Source: JAGWAC01 sp038046265
GTDB taxonomy: Archaea > Nanobdellota > Nanobdellia > SCGC-AAA011-G17 > JACPIM01
Assembly: GCA_038046265.1 (NCBI GenBank)
Contig: JBBSWN010000036.1
Span: 1 to 14,743 of the forward strand
Length of the DNA stretch: 14,743 bases
Direction of reading: 5' to 3'
Under the pieces are notes generated by a model. That model saw only the letters and a list, made by a program, of their open reading frames with translations. It did no database searches and was not told the DNA's origin. Below, one piece after another: positions 6,060 through 11,809 of this stretch (the stretch's first letter is position 1; each line of letters opens with the position of its first letter). The translations under genes and the position numbers were made by a program.

Positions 6060-7550
6060 ATGGATAAAATCAAAGAGGTGTTATCCTTTGGTTCTAAAGT
6101 CAGGGAAAGTGAAGTTAGCAAGACAAATAAGATTTTAGGAGAAGCCTTAACTTTTGATGATGTTTTAATTGTACCTCAAAAATCTGATGTCAGCTCCAGG
6201 AAAGATGTCGACACGAGCACTTATGTTACAAGGAATTTGAAAATAAAAATTCCTATTGTGAGTTCTAATATGGACACTGTTACTGAGGGAGAAATGGCAA
6301 TTGCACTTGCAAGGCAAGGAGGATTAGGAATTATACACAGGTTTTTACCTATTGAGGAGCAGGTTGAAGAGGTTAAAAAAGTAAAAAGAAGCGAGGGAAT
6401 TTTAATTGAGCAGCCATTTACATTAAGACCAGATCAGACTTTGAGAGATGCACTTGATATTATGACAAATTACAGGATTTCTGGAATTTTAATTACAGAT
6501 AATAATAAGAAATTACTTGGAATTTTAAGCACAAGAGATGTTTTATTTGAAACAAATTTAAACAAGAAAGTTGAAGATTTAATGAGCAAGAATTTGATAA
6601 CTGCTCCTGCTGGAACAAATTTAGACACTGCCAAGGATATTTTACACCAAAATAAAATTGAGAAACTGCCTTTAATTAATGACAGGGGAATTTTACAAGG
6701 TTTAATTACAGCTAGGGATATAATAAAAAAAGACCAATATCCAAGTTCTTCAAAAGACTCGAAAGGAAGATTATTAGTCGGGGCTGCAATAGGTGTAAAA
6801 GATGATGTTGTTGAAAGAACAAGCGGATTGTTAAATGCCGGAGCTGACTGCATTGTTATTGATATTGCACATGGGCATTCTGAAAGCGTAATTAATACAG
6901 TTAAATTATTAAGAAAAGAATTTGGGAATGTGGAAATTATTGCGGGGAATGTTGCAACTAAAGAGGGTGCTTTAGATTTAATGAGTGCTGGTGCTGATTG
7001 TTGTAAGGCAGGAGTTGGTGGGGGTTCAGTTTGCCTGACTAGAATTGTTACTGGATCTGGAGTTCCACAATTACATTGTGTTTTAGAATGTTGTAAAGCT
7101 GGAGAAGAGATGGATATACCAGTTATGGCAGATGGCGGGATAAGAACTTCAGGAGATATTGTAAAAGCAATTGGTGCTGGTGCTAATTCTGTTATGCTAG
7201 GAAATATTTTAGCGGGGACTGAGGAAAGCCCTGGAACTGTTATGATGAAAGAAGGAAAGAAATTTAAAATTTATAGAGGAAGTGCTGGATATGGAACTGC
7301 ATTAAGCAGAAAACAGCAAAAAATAGGAGACTTAAATATTACTGAGTATACACCCGAAGGTGTAGAGTCATTAGTTCCTTACAAGGGGCATGTACATGAA
7401 GTAGTTGGTCAGTTACTTGGTGGATTAAGATCTGGAATGAGTTATGCTGGAGCAAGAACAATTGAAGAGCTTAAACAAAAAGTAAGATTTGTAAAAGTAA
7501 CAGGTGCTGGAATGAAAGAAAGCAGTTATCATGATGTTAAGTTATTATAA
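6060..7550 (+). CDS. guaB: IMP dehydrogenase/GMP reductase family enzyme with CBS domains
   Basis: TIM-barrel enzyme of purine nucleotide interconversion; IMP dehydrogenase oxidises IMP to XMP, and GMP reductase runs GMP to IMP. Numbering from ATG 6060 (496 residues): barrel start ALTFDDVLIVP (29-39), SSNMDTVTE (68-76), two CBS repeats inserted at about 115-225 (a nucleotide-sensing Bateman module), catalytic loop GVGGGSVCLTR (318-328) with Cys325 and Thr327, phosphate-binding DGGIRTSGD (358-366), and GAGMKES near the C-terminus. The segment between YRG (405-407) and PEG (432-434), where IMP dehydrogenases carry the catalytic Arg-Tyr of 'DRYF', instead reads SRKQQKIG with no Arg-Tyr. SSNMDT also resembles the ANMDT of GMP reductases. 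The family call is firm; which reaction it runs is open. An in-frame TTG at 6048 would add four residues but lies upstream of the expected transcription start. Confidence 0.93.
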   Translation: MDKIKEVLSFGSKVRESEVSKTNKILGEALTFDDVLIVPQKSDVSSRKDVDTSTYVTRNLKIKIPIVSSNMDTVTEGEMAIALARQGGLGIIHRFLPIEEQVEEVKKVKRSEGILIEQPFTLRPDQTLRDALDIMTNYRISGILITDNNKKLLGILSTRDVLFETNLNKKVEDLMSKNLITAPAGTNLDTAKDILHQNKIEKLPLINDRGILQGLITARDIIKKDQYPSSSKDSKGRLLVGAAIGVKDDVVERTSGLLNAGADCIVIDIAHGHSESVINTVKLLRKEFGNVEIIAGNVATKEGALDLMSAGADCCKAGVGGGSVCLTRIVTGSGVPQLHCVLECCKAGEEMDIPVMADGGIRTSGDIVKAIGAGANSVMLGNILAGTEESPGTVMMKEGKKFKIYRGSAGYGTALSRKQQKIGDLNITEYTPEGVESLVPYKGHVHEVVGQLLGGLRSGMSYAGARTIEELKQKVRFVKVTGAGMKESSYHDVKLL

Positions 7551-7570
7551 ACTTTTTAGGAAAAAGTTTA
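7548..7570. repeat. Perfect palindrome, copy B, overlapping the guaB stop codon
   Basis: The arms TAAACTTTTT (7548-7557) and AAAAAGTTTA (7561-7570) pair perfectly around AGG. The first three bases are the guaB stop codon, and AATCAAAAA follows as in copy A. The T5 tract could end guaB transcription. Confidence 0.6.
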
Positions 7571-7577
7571 ATCAAAA

Positions 7578-7597
7578 ATAAGAACCCAGGTTCTTAT
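7578..7597. promoter_or_regulatory. Perfect 9+9 palindrome upstream of the Nudix gene
   Basis: ATAAGAACC (7578-7586) and GGTTCTTAT (7589-7597) are exact reverse complements around CA. The element lies 19 bases before the Nudix ATG, overlapping the place where its promoter or transcription start should be. It looks like a dimeric repressor operator, or an mRNA hairpin; the sequence alone does not choose. Confidence 0.5.
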
Positions 7598-7616
7598 CAA
7601 CTCCTAGAAATTTAAA

Positions 7617-8021
7617 ATGGATGAGATTCATAAAATTGCAGGAATAGTAATTCAAGATAATAAATTCTTAATGGTTAGAAAAAAAGGAAAAGATATTTGG
7701 ACTTCATTAGGTGGAAAACCTGAAAGTGGCGAAACAGAAGAACAAGCTTTAGTAAGAGAGATAAAAGAGGAAGTTAATTGTGAGACAAAGGTTATTAGAA
7801 AATTAGGTGATTTTAAATCAAAGGCTGTTTTTGATGATGCTATTTTAAAATTGTCAACTTATTTAGTAGAGTTAAAGGGAAATCCTAAAATAATAGATCC
7901 AGAGCTAGAGGAATTTAGATTTATTTCTAAAGATTACAAAAAAGTAAATTTGAAGTTACCACCTTCAATGGAAGAACAAATAATTCCCTTTTTAATTAAG
8001 GAAGGGTTGTTGAGATGGTAG
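7617..8021 (+). CDS. Nudix hydrolase
   Basis: A 134-residue Nudix-fold protein of the MutT-like small class that cleaves nucleoside diphosphate-linked compounds with magnesium. The Nudix box spans 33-55: G33, then five residues, E39, seven residues, R47-E48-I49, x, E51-E52, then V-N-C. All catalytic acids are present; the late Gly of the consensus (GX5EX7REUXEEXGU) is Asn54. The N-terminal strand IAGIVIQDNKFLMVRKKG and the WTSLGGK turn are typical. The substrate cannot be assigned, but a position right after guaB would fit nucleotide-pool cleaning. No ribosome-binding sequence is seen. A perfect palindrome lies just upstream, so its expression may be controlled separately from guaB. Confidence 0.9.
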   Translation: MDEIHKIAGIVIQDNKFLMVRKKGKDIWTSLGGKPESGETEEQALVREIKEEVNCETKVIRKLGDFKSKAVFDDAILKLSTYLVELKGNPKIIDPELEEFRFISKDYKKVNLKLPPSMEEQIIPFLIKEGLLRW

Positions 8022-8034
8022 AAAGCTTTAAAAA
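8021..8034 (+). promoter_or_regulatory. BRE/TATA promoter of rpoN
   Basis: GAAAGC plus TTTAAAAA (8027-8034) lies about 30 bases before the rpoN ATG and begins at the last base of the Nudix stop codon. Spacing and composition fit an archaeal promoter with a very short leader. Confidence 0.6.
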
Positions 8035-8060
8035 CAGAGATTGAAAGTTATTCTTGTAAA

Positions 8061-8258
8061 ATGATAATTCCAATAAGATGTCCGTCTTGTGGCAAACCAA
8101 TAGCTCAATTATGGGAAGAATTTGTTGAAAAAACAAAAAAAGGCGAAGAAAAAGGAAAAGTAATGGATTCTTTAGGCTTGAAAAGATACTGCTGCAGAGC
8201 TATCTTTTTAGGACACGTAGACCTAATTGACACTATAGCCAGATTTAAGAAGTCATAA
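8061..8258 (+). CDS. rpoN: DNA-directed RNA polymerase subunit N (Rpo10)
   Basis: Small zinc-binding subunit of archaeal RNA polymerase, equivalent to eukaryotic Rpb10, that sits on the assembly platform with the D, L and P subunits. The 65 residues show the family hallmarks: MIIPIRCPSCGKPI at the start with C7xxC10, and the adjacent cysteines in KRYCCRAIFLGHVDLID (C44-C45), which complete the zinc site. The length is normal for the family. In many archaea rpoN follows ribosomal genes such as rps9; here it stands alone after a Nudix gene with its own TATA box. The last six bases overlap the end of a convergent minus-strand zinc-ribbon gene. Confidence 0.97.
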   Translation: MIIPIRCPSCGKPIAQLWEEFVEKTKKGEEKGKVMDSLGLKRYCCRAIFLGHVDLIDTIARFKKS

Positions 8259-8381
8259 TTGCCAGTTATTTAAGTATCTAGCTTCAATATTTTCTCTTTC
8301 ACAATCTCTACAAATATATGCATCTGTCTGAGCGCTTTTAAGTATTGTATTTCCACATAAGATGCATTTTTTTCTTTTCAT
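8253..8381 (-). CDS. 42-residue zinc-ribbon microprotein
   Basis: Short reading frame with clear protein character: it starts MKRKKCILCGNTILK and has two CxxC knuckles, C6-x-x-C9 and C24-x-x-C27 (ICRDCER), the spacing of a treble-clef or zinc-ribbon fold. The C-terminus ARYLNNWQL is helical and amphipathic. The function is unknown; proteins of this kind often bind nucleic acid or partner proteins. It begins 19 bases after the stop codon of the acidic microprotein upstream, so the two are probably one transcript, and AGGGAG near 8395 may serve as a distant ribosome-binding site. Its stop codon overlaps the rpoN stop region tail to tail. The four ordered cysteines make a chance reading frame unlikely. 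Confidence 0.7.
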   Translation of the reverse strand: MKRKKCILCGNTILKSAQTDAYICRDCERENIEARYLNNWQL

Positions 8382-8400
8382 ATGTTTTTATGTGTCTCCC

Positions 8401-8547
8401 TTAAGCTTCCTTGATGTCTTCATAACCTTCCATGAAAGCTTCTTCTATTTCATCAATTTCATCGTCTTCTAGAAGCAGGCTTCGCATGGCTTTCTTATAT
8501 ATATCATCATCCTCTTCCTCATAGTGTTCATCTTCTTCATAAAACAT
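8401..8547 (-). CDS. 48-residue acidic microprotein
   Basis: Short reading frame of 48 residues beginning MFYEEDEHYEEEDDDIYKKA. Over a third of the residues are Asp or Glu, and the C-terminal half (LLLEDDEIDEIEEAFMEGY) reads as one amphipathic helix. No family is recognised. Very acidic small proteins may bind basic partners or mimic DNA, but nothing here proves that. The start is supported by a strong purine stretch (GAGGGGGGAT) ending four bases before the ATG, one of the few good ribosome-binding sites in the window. A leader of about 55 bases runs from a TATA box at 8631-8638. The zinc-ribbon gene follows 19 bases downstream. Confidence 0.6.
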   Translation of the reverse strand: MFYEEDEHYEEEDDDIYKKAMRSLLLEDDEIDEIEEAFMEGYEDIKEA

Positions 8548-8586
8548 ATTTATCCCCCCTCACATTGACCTCTATTTTTTTCACTA

Positions 8587-8604
8587 TTTTCCGAAAATTT
8601 TCCG
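8587..8604. promoter_or_regulatory. Direct repeat TTTTCCG x2 in the divergent gap, possible operator
   Basis: TTTTCCG occurs at 8587-8593 and again at 8598-8604, 11 bases apart or about one helical turn, with AAAA between them. The central GAAAATTTTC (8593-8602) is also a palindrome. It lies between the acidic microprotein start and the TrmB-type regulator gene, so it could be a binding site for that regulator; this is inference. Confidence 0.3.
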
Positions 8605-8630
8605 GTAGAAATGTATAGTATTTGCTTTTG

Positions 8631-8638
8631 TATATAAA
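8631..8638 (-). promoter_or_regulatory. TATA box for the microprotein pair
   Basis: The minus strand reads TTTATATA. Transcription would start near 8605, leaving a leader of more than 50 bases that carries the GAGGGGGG ribosome-binding site. The gap 8548-8699 holds this box, the TTTTCCG repeats and the next promoter; no other gene is seen in it. Confidence 0.45.
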
Positions 8639-8670
8639 CTTGTGTTGCAGTGGCATAGACAACAACAACA

Positions 8671-8679
8671 TTTAAATAA
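8671..8679 (+). promoter_or_regulatory. TATA box for the TrmB-PAS regulator
   Basis: TTTAAATAA is centred 25 bases upstream of the ATG at 8700, which implies a leaderless mRNA and supports that start. No ribosome-binding sequence is present. Confidence 0.6.
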
Positions 8680-8699
8680 TTAAAAAACATTTTCTTGCT

Positions 8700-9821
8700 A
8701 TGGAAAAAGCTTTAGAAGAAGTAGGATTTAGCAAGAATGAATCTAAGGTTTATTTGACTTTATTGAATTTAGGACCTAGTCAAGCAGGTGCAATAGCTGA
8801 AAAAAGCAAGGTTTACAGGACTAATGTTTATGAATCTTTGCAAAGATTAATTGAAAAAGGCCTAGTTTCTTATATATTTAAAGGACATCAAAAGATATTC
8901 CAGGCAGAGGATCCAACCAAAATAATGAATATTCTTAAAGAGAAAGAAGAAAGTTTTAGAAAAATCTTACCACAATTAACTCTTAATAATAAATTAGCAA
9001 AAAACAAGGAAAAAGTTACAATTTACGAAGGCATTAATGGAGTTAAGGCAATTTTGTGGGATGTTTTGAAAGACAAAGAAGAAACTAATTCTTTTAATGA
9101 GGTTTTGGCTTTTGGAATTGCCAAAGACTCTTTTTGGAAAATGCGAACTTTTGCAAACCAATATCACAAGAAAAGAATAGAACTCAAATTACCGCAAAAA
9201 CATTTGTATGATGAAAACGCAAAAAGAAGAATTGCTTTCTTAAATAAAATGTCTTATACAGAAGCAGCCTATATACCAAATACAGTTAATAGTCCGGCAG
9301 TTACACAAATTTATGGAGACAAAGTTGCTTTCTTTATATGGTCAGATCCAATTTTAAGTATTTTAATTGAAAGCAAAAGAATGGCTGAAATGTACAGGAG
9401 GTATTTCTATATTTTGTATTCTATTTCTGTAAGGGAAAATCCAGATAAAGTCTTAAGAGAAGGAGAAGAATTAAAACAAAAACTAAACAATGCGGAAGAA
9501 ACTTTGAATAAGTTTATGAATTCAACTGAGGAAGGATTTTTGCTTTTTGATTCAAATCTTAATTTAGTTGAAGTTAATAATGCAGCTTTAACAAGAATAA
9601 AATTACCAAGGGGGGATCTTATAGGGAAAAATATTTTAGAAATATCTCCAGATGTTAAAGAAAGCGGAAGATATGAAACCTATTTAAAAGTTCTGAAGAC
9701 AGGGGAAGTTTTTATTGTAAAAGACGTAAAGCCCCATGAGAAATTTGGTGGGCCGAATGTTGAAATAAAAGCAGTAAGAATAGGAAATGGTTTAGGAATT
9801 GTATATAGGGATTTGTGGTGA
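8700..9821 (+). CDS. TrmB-type winged-helix regulator with C-terminal PAS-like domain
   Basis: Probable transcription regulator of 373 residues. Residues 1-75 match the TrmB winged helix: EVGFSKNESKVYLTLLNLG, the turn with AGAIAEKS, and recognition helix VYRTNVYESLQRLIEKG (38-54), then a wing (LVSYIFKGHQKIFQAED). Residues 76-100 are a short helix, and 103-245 form a mixed domain (VTIYEGINGVKAIL, PAVTQIYGDKVAFFIWSD) like the effector half of TrmB relatives. A charged helix (248-275) leads to 272-373, which reads as a PAS domain: STEEGFLLFDSNLNLVEVNNAAL, then LIGKNILEISP, and final strands GNGLGIVYRDLW. PAS domains sense small ligands, redox state or light; no ligand residue is recognised here. 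The gene diverges from the microprotein pair and converges with the dehydrogenase-like gene five bases away. Confidence 0.82.
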   Translation: MEKALEEVGFSKNESKVYLTLLNLGPSQAGAIAEKSKVYRTNVYESLQRLIEKGLVSYIFKGHQKIFQAEDPTKIMNILKEKEESFRKILPQLTLNNKLAKNKEKVTIYEGINGVKAILWDVLKDKEETNSFNEVLAFGIAKDSFWKMRTFANQYHKKRIELKLPQKHLYDENAKRRIAFLNKMSYTEAAYIPNTVNSPAVTQIYGDKVAFFIWSDPILSILIESKRMAEMYRRYFYILYSISVRENPDKVLREGEELKQKLNNAEETLNKFMNSTEEGFLLFDSNLNLVEVNNAALTRIKLPRGDLIGKNILEISPDVKESGRYETYLKVLKTGEVFIVKDVKPHEKFGGPNVEIKAVRIGNGLGIVYRDLW

Positions 9822-9826
9822 ATTTT

Positions 9827-10936
9827 TTATGTTATAAGTTTATATTGTTTCATTTTTTCTAAAATTACTTGTTTAGATCTATCATACAATCTTTTCTCAC
9901 CACTAGAAATTCCTCCTTTTGCCAAGAATCTGCTGTTGGGAGTTACGCACAGTATTCTTCCTGTTTGTTCACTTATTACAGAGTGGGTCATGTTTGTTAT
10001 GAAACATTCTCCATCATAAGCTGACATAGGCATTTCTCTTCCTGTTAACAAAGCGTCTATTGTTTCTATTACTGCTTTAGCAGGTGTGTAAACATTTTTG
10101 GCAGAAACATCAGCTGCCTGACTTATATTTGGTTTTTCTTTTATTTCGTTTTTTATTCTTCTTCTAATCTTTATTGAGTTTAATCCTGGGATTTCAGTCA
10201 AGCTCTGAGCACCAACATATCCTTTTGAATAAACTGGAACCATTGTTGGACCGTGTTCTCCAATTACAACTGCTTCTTCTAAATCAAGTTTTTTGTCTTT
10301 ATATCTTGGATCTTCTCTTATAACTCTTGTGATAGCGTCTCTAAATCTTATTGTACTTGAATTTGTTATACCAACAATTCTATTTCTTGGGATGCCTGAT
10401 ACTTGAGAAAGTCTCTCAGAAGTTAGTTCTGGGGGATTAGTTAAAACCCCTACAATACCTTCTTTTTTTGAGTAGGGCTCGAGTCTTGGTCCTAATACAG
10501 TATCAATTAATTCTTTGTTTAATGCAAATTCATCTGTTCTATCTTCAAAATAATTTGCTTGTTTAGCTCCTTTTCTATCTCTAGCCATCACAATTATTAT
10601 ATCTGAGTCGAACAAAGTTTTTCTTTCTTGATCAGGAGAAATAACATAGCCGTTAATTGTTTCAAATACTGTTATTCTTTCTAGTGTTTCATGAACAGGA
10701 ACTTCTTTTCCTTCTATTTCAATTTGAGCCATATCAGGAAGCAAATGTCTTAGAGTTTGAGGGTCTCTTGAAGTTAAGTTTAAATGGATATTTGGGTATT
10801 TTTCAAGAAGATCGTGAACAACAACTGCTCCTACTTTACCTATTCCTATTAACCCTATTGAGGGATGTGTTCTTTTTCTGTTATTTCCGTTTTTATGAGC
10901 CATTTTTCTATCTGTAACTATCCTCTCTTTTTCCAT
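9827..10936 (-). CDS. Divergent lactate/malate dehydrogenase-like protein
   Basis: NAD-dependent 2-hydroxyacid dehydrogenase family by pattern, 369 residues (usual about 310-330). The nucleotide-binding motif GLIGIGKVG (28-36) opens a Rossmann fold; DSDIIIVMARDRKG (110-123) matches the 'D-V-V-V-x-x-A-x-x-R-K' substrate loop; NPPE (167-170) replaces NPVD; and GEHGP (226-230) supplies the catalytic His228. The expected 'LDSARFR' active-site strand is SSTIRFR (193-199): the substrate-binding Arg197 is kept, but the Asp that pairs with the catalytic His appears to be Ser. An extra basic N-terminus (1-25) precedes the fold. The true substrate is uncertain. A TATA box about 30 bases upstream supports the ATG at 10936; Met12 is an alternative. 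Confidence 0.75.
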   Translation of the reverse strand: MEKERIVTDRKMAHKNGNNRKRTHPSIGLIGIGKVGAVVVHDLLEKYPNIHLNLTSRDPQTLRHLLPDMAQIEIEGKEVPVHETLERITVFETINGYVISPDQERKTLFDSDIIIVMARDRKGAKQANYFEDRTDEFALNKELIDTVLGPRLEPYSKKEGIVGVLTNPPELTSERLSQVSGIPRNRIVGITNSSTIRFRDAITRVIREDPRYKDKKLDLEEAVVIGEHGPTMVPVYSKGYVGAQSLTEIPGLNSIKIRRRIKNEIKEKPNISQAADVSAKNVYTPAKAVIETIDALLTGREMPMSAYDGECFITNMTHSVISEQTGRILCVTPNSRFLAKGGISSGEKRLYDRSKQVILEKMKQYKLIT

Positions 10937-10962
10937 TTCGGTCTAAAAGTGTAAAAATTTAG

Positions 10963-10970
10963 TTTATAAA
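10963..10970 (-). promoter_or_regulatory. TATA box for the dehydrogenase-like gene
   Basis: TTTATAAA, preceded on the minus strand by AAAAAGC, is centred about 30 bases upstream of the ATG at 10936. It lies in the 48-base gap after the methyltransferase gene, so the dehydrogenase-like gene can be transcribed on its own. Confidence 0.55.
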
Positions 10971-10984
10971 GCTTTTTATTGGAA

Positions 10985-11809
10985 TTATTCCTTGATAGCA
11001 GTTAAATAAAAAAGCTGCCAGTCTAAAAAGAACTTTCCTACTTCTTCTTCACATTTTAGGTATTTTTTTGCATCTTCTAGAAATTGTTCAGGAGTACATT
11101 GAATGTCATGAATTGTGTGAATGTAAGTTTTACATTCATTTTCATTGTTGAATATCCATGGAACCTGATTTATTGAAAATTCAATTAATTTAAGATTGTT
11201 CTTTTTACATAATTCTTGAGCCCACTTTTCATCTAAAAACTTATGTTTATGTCCTGTACTACAATGCTTATCAACAACATTGTCAAAATATCTTTGGACA
11301 GGTGTGTTAAAGGCTACATCTCCTACAACAAGACGTCCGCCTTTTTTCAGGACTCTTGAAAACTCCTTAAACATAAATTCCTTGTCTTTTATATGATGCA
11401 GGCTTGCAAGTGTGACAATTGCATCTAATATGTTGTCTTCTAAAGGAAGTTGAAGAGAAGAGAGGACTTTAGTTTGAATATTGTCCCCTTTTGTTTTTCT
11501 TTTTAATTCTTTTAAAACTTCATTTGAATTGTCTAAGGCAACAACTTTTCCATTCGGACCAACTGCCTTTGCTAAAGGAAAAGTTAGAACGCCGCGGCCA
11601 CAACCAAAGTCTGCAATTGTTTCTCCTAAAGAAGGATTTATTTTATCTAACATTAGATGTACTTCTCTCTGTCTGGCCCAAGGCATGTCTATGTTTGCCT
11701 TTACATAATTTATACCTCTTGTTGGAGGTCTGTCAAATTCAGGATATTCTGTTTCCATTTCTTTATATCTATTAAGTAAATTTAAAAGCTTATTTAAAAG
11801 CAATGACAC
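10985..11809 (-). CDS. Class I SAM-dependent methyltransferase (UbiE-like)
   Basis: Seven-strand methyltransferase, 274 residues. SAM motif I is IADFGCGRG (65-73); the acidic end of strand 2 is VVALDNS (Asp93); the middle has LPLEDNILDAIVTLASLHHI; and the post-motif region is EFSRVLKKGGRLVVGDV. This is the UbiE/methyltransferase-11 layout, which acts on small molecules or lipids in relatives. The C-terminal third includes conserved-looking cysteines and tryptophans but gives no substrate. The first codon is GTG at 11809, which overlaps the end of the upstream methyltransferase gene by 20 bases and suggests translational coupling. A later ATG at 11758 (METEYPEF) is a possible alternative start that would remove the overlap. 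Confidence 0.9.
   Translation of the reverse strand: MSLLLNKLLNLLNRYKEMETEYPEFDRPPTRGINYVKANIDMPWARQREVHLMLDKINPSLGETIADFGCGRGVLTFPLAKAVGPNGKVVALDNSNEVLKELKRKTKGDNIQTKVLSSLQLPLEDNILDAIVTLASLHHIKDKEFMFKEFSRVLKKGGRLVVGDVAFNTPVQRYFDNVVDKHCSTGHKHKFLDEKWAQELCKKNNLKLIEFSINQVPWIFNNENECKTYIHTIHDIQCTPEQFLEDAKKYLKCEEEVGKFFLDWQLFYLTAIKE

Noticed and set aside
6470..6853. 127-codon minus-strand frame
   Set aside because: It is antisense to the CBS region of guaB, with no recognisable domain, promoter or ribosome-binding site.
8631..8638. TATA box for the TrmB-type regulator
   Set aside because: It is about 65 bases from that ATG; the TTTAAATAA at 8671-8679 has the right spacing. The box fits the minus-strand microproteins better.
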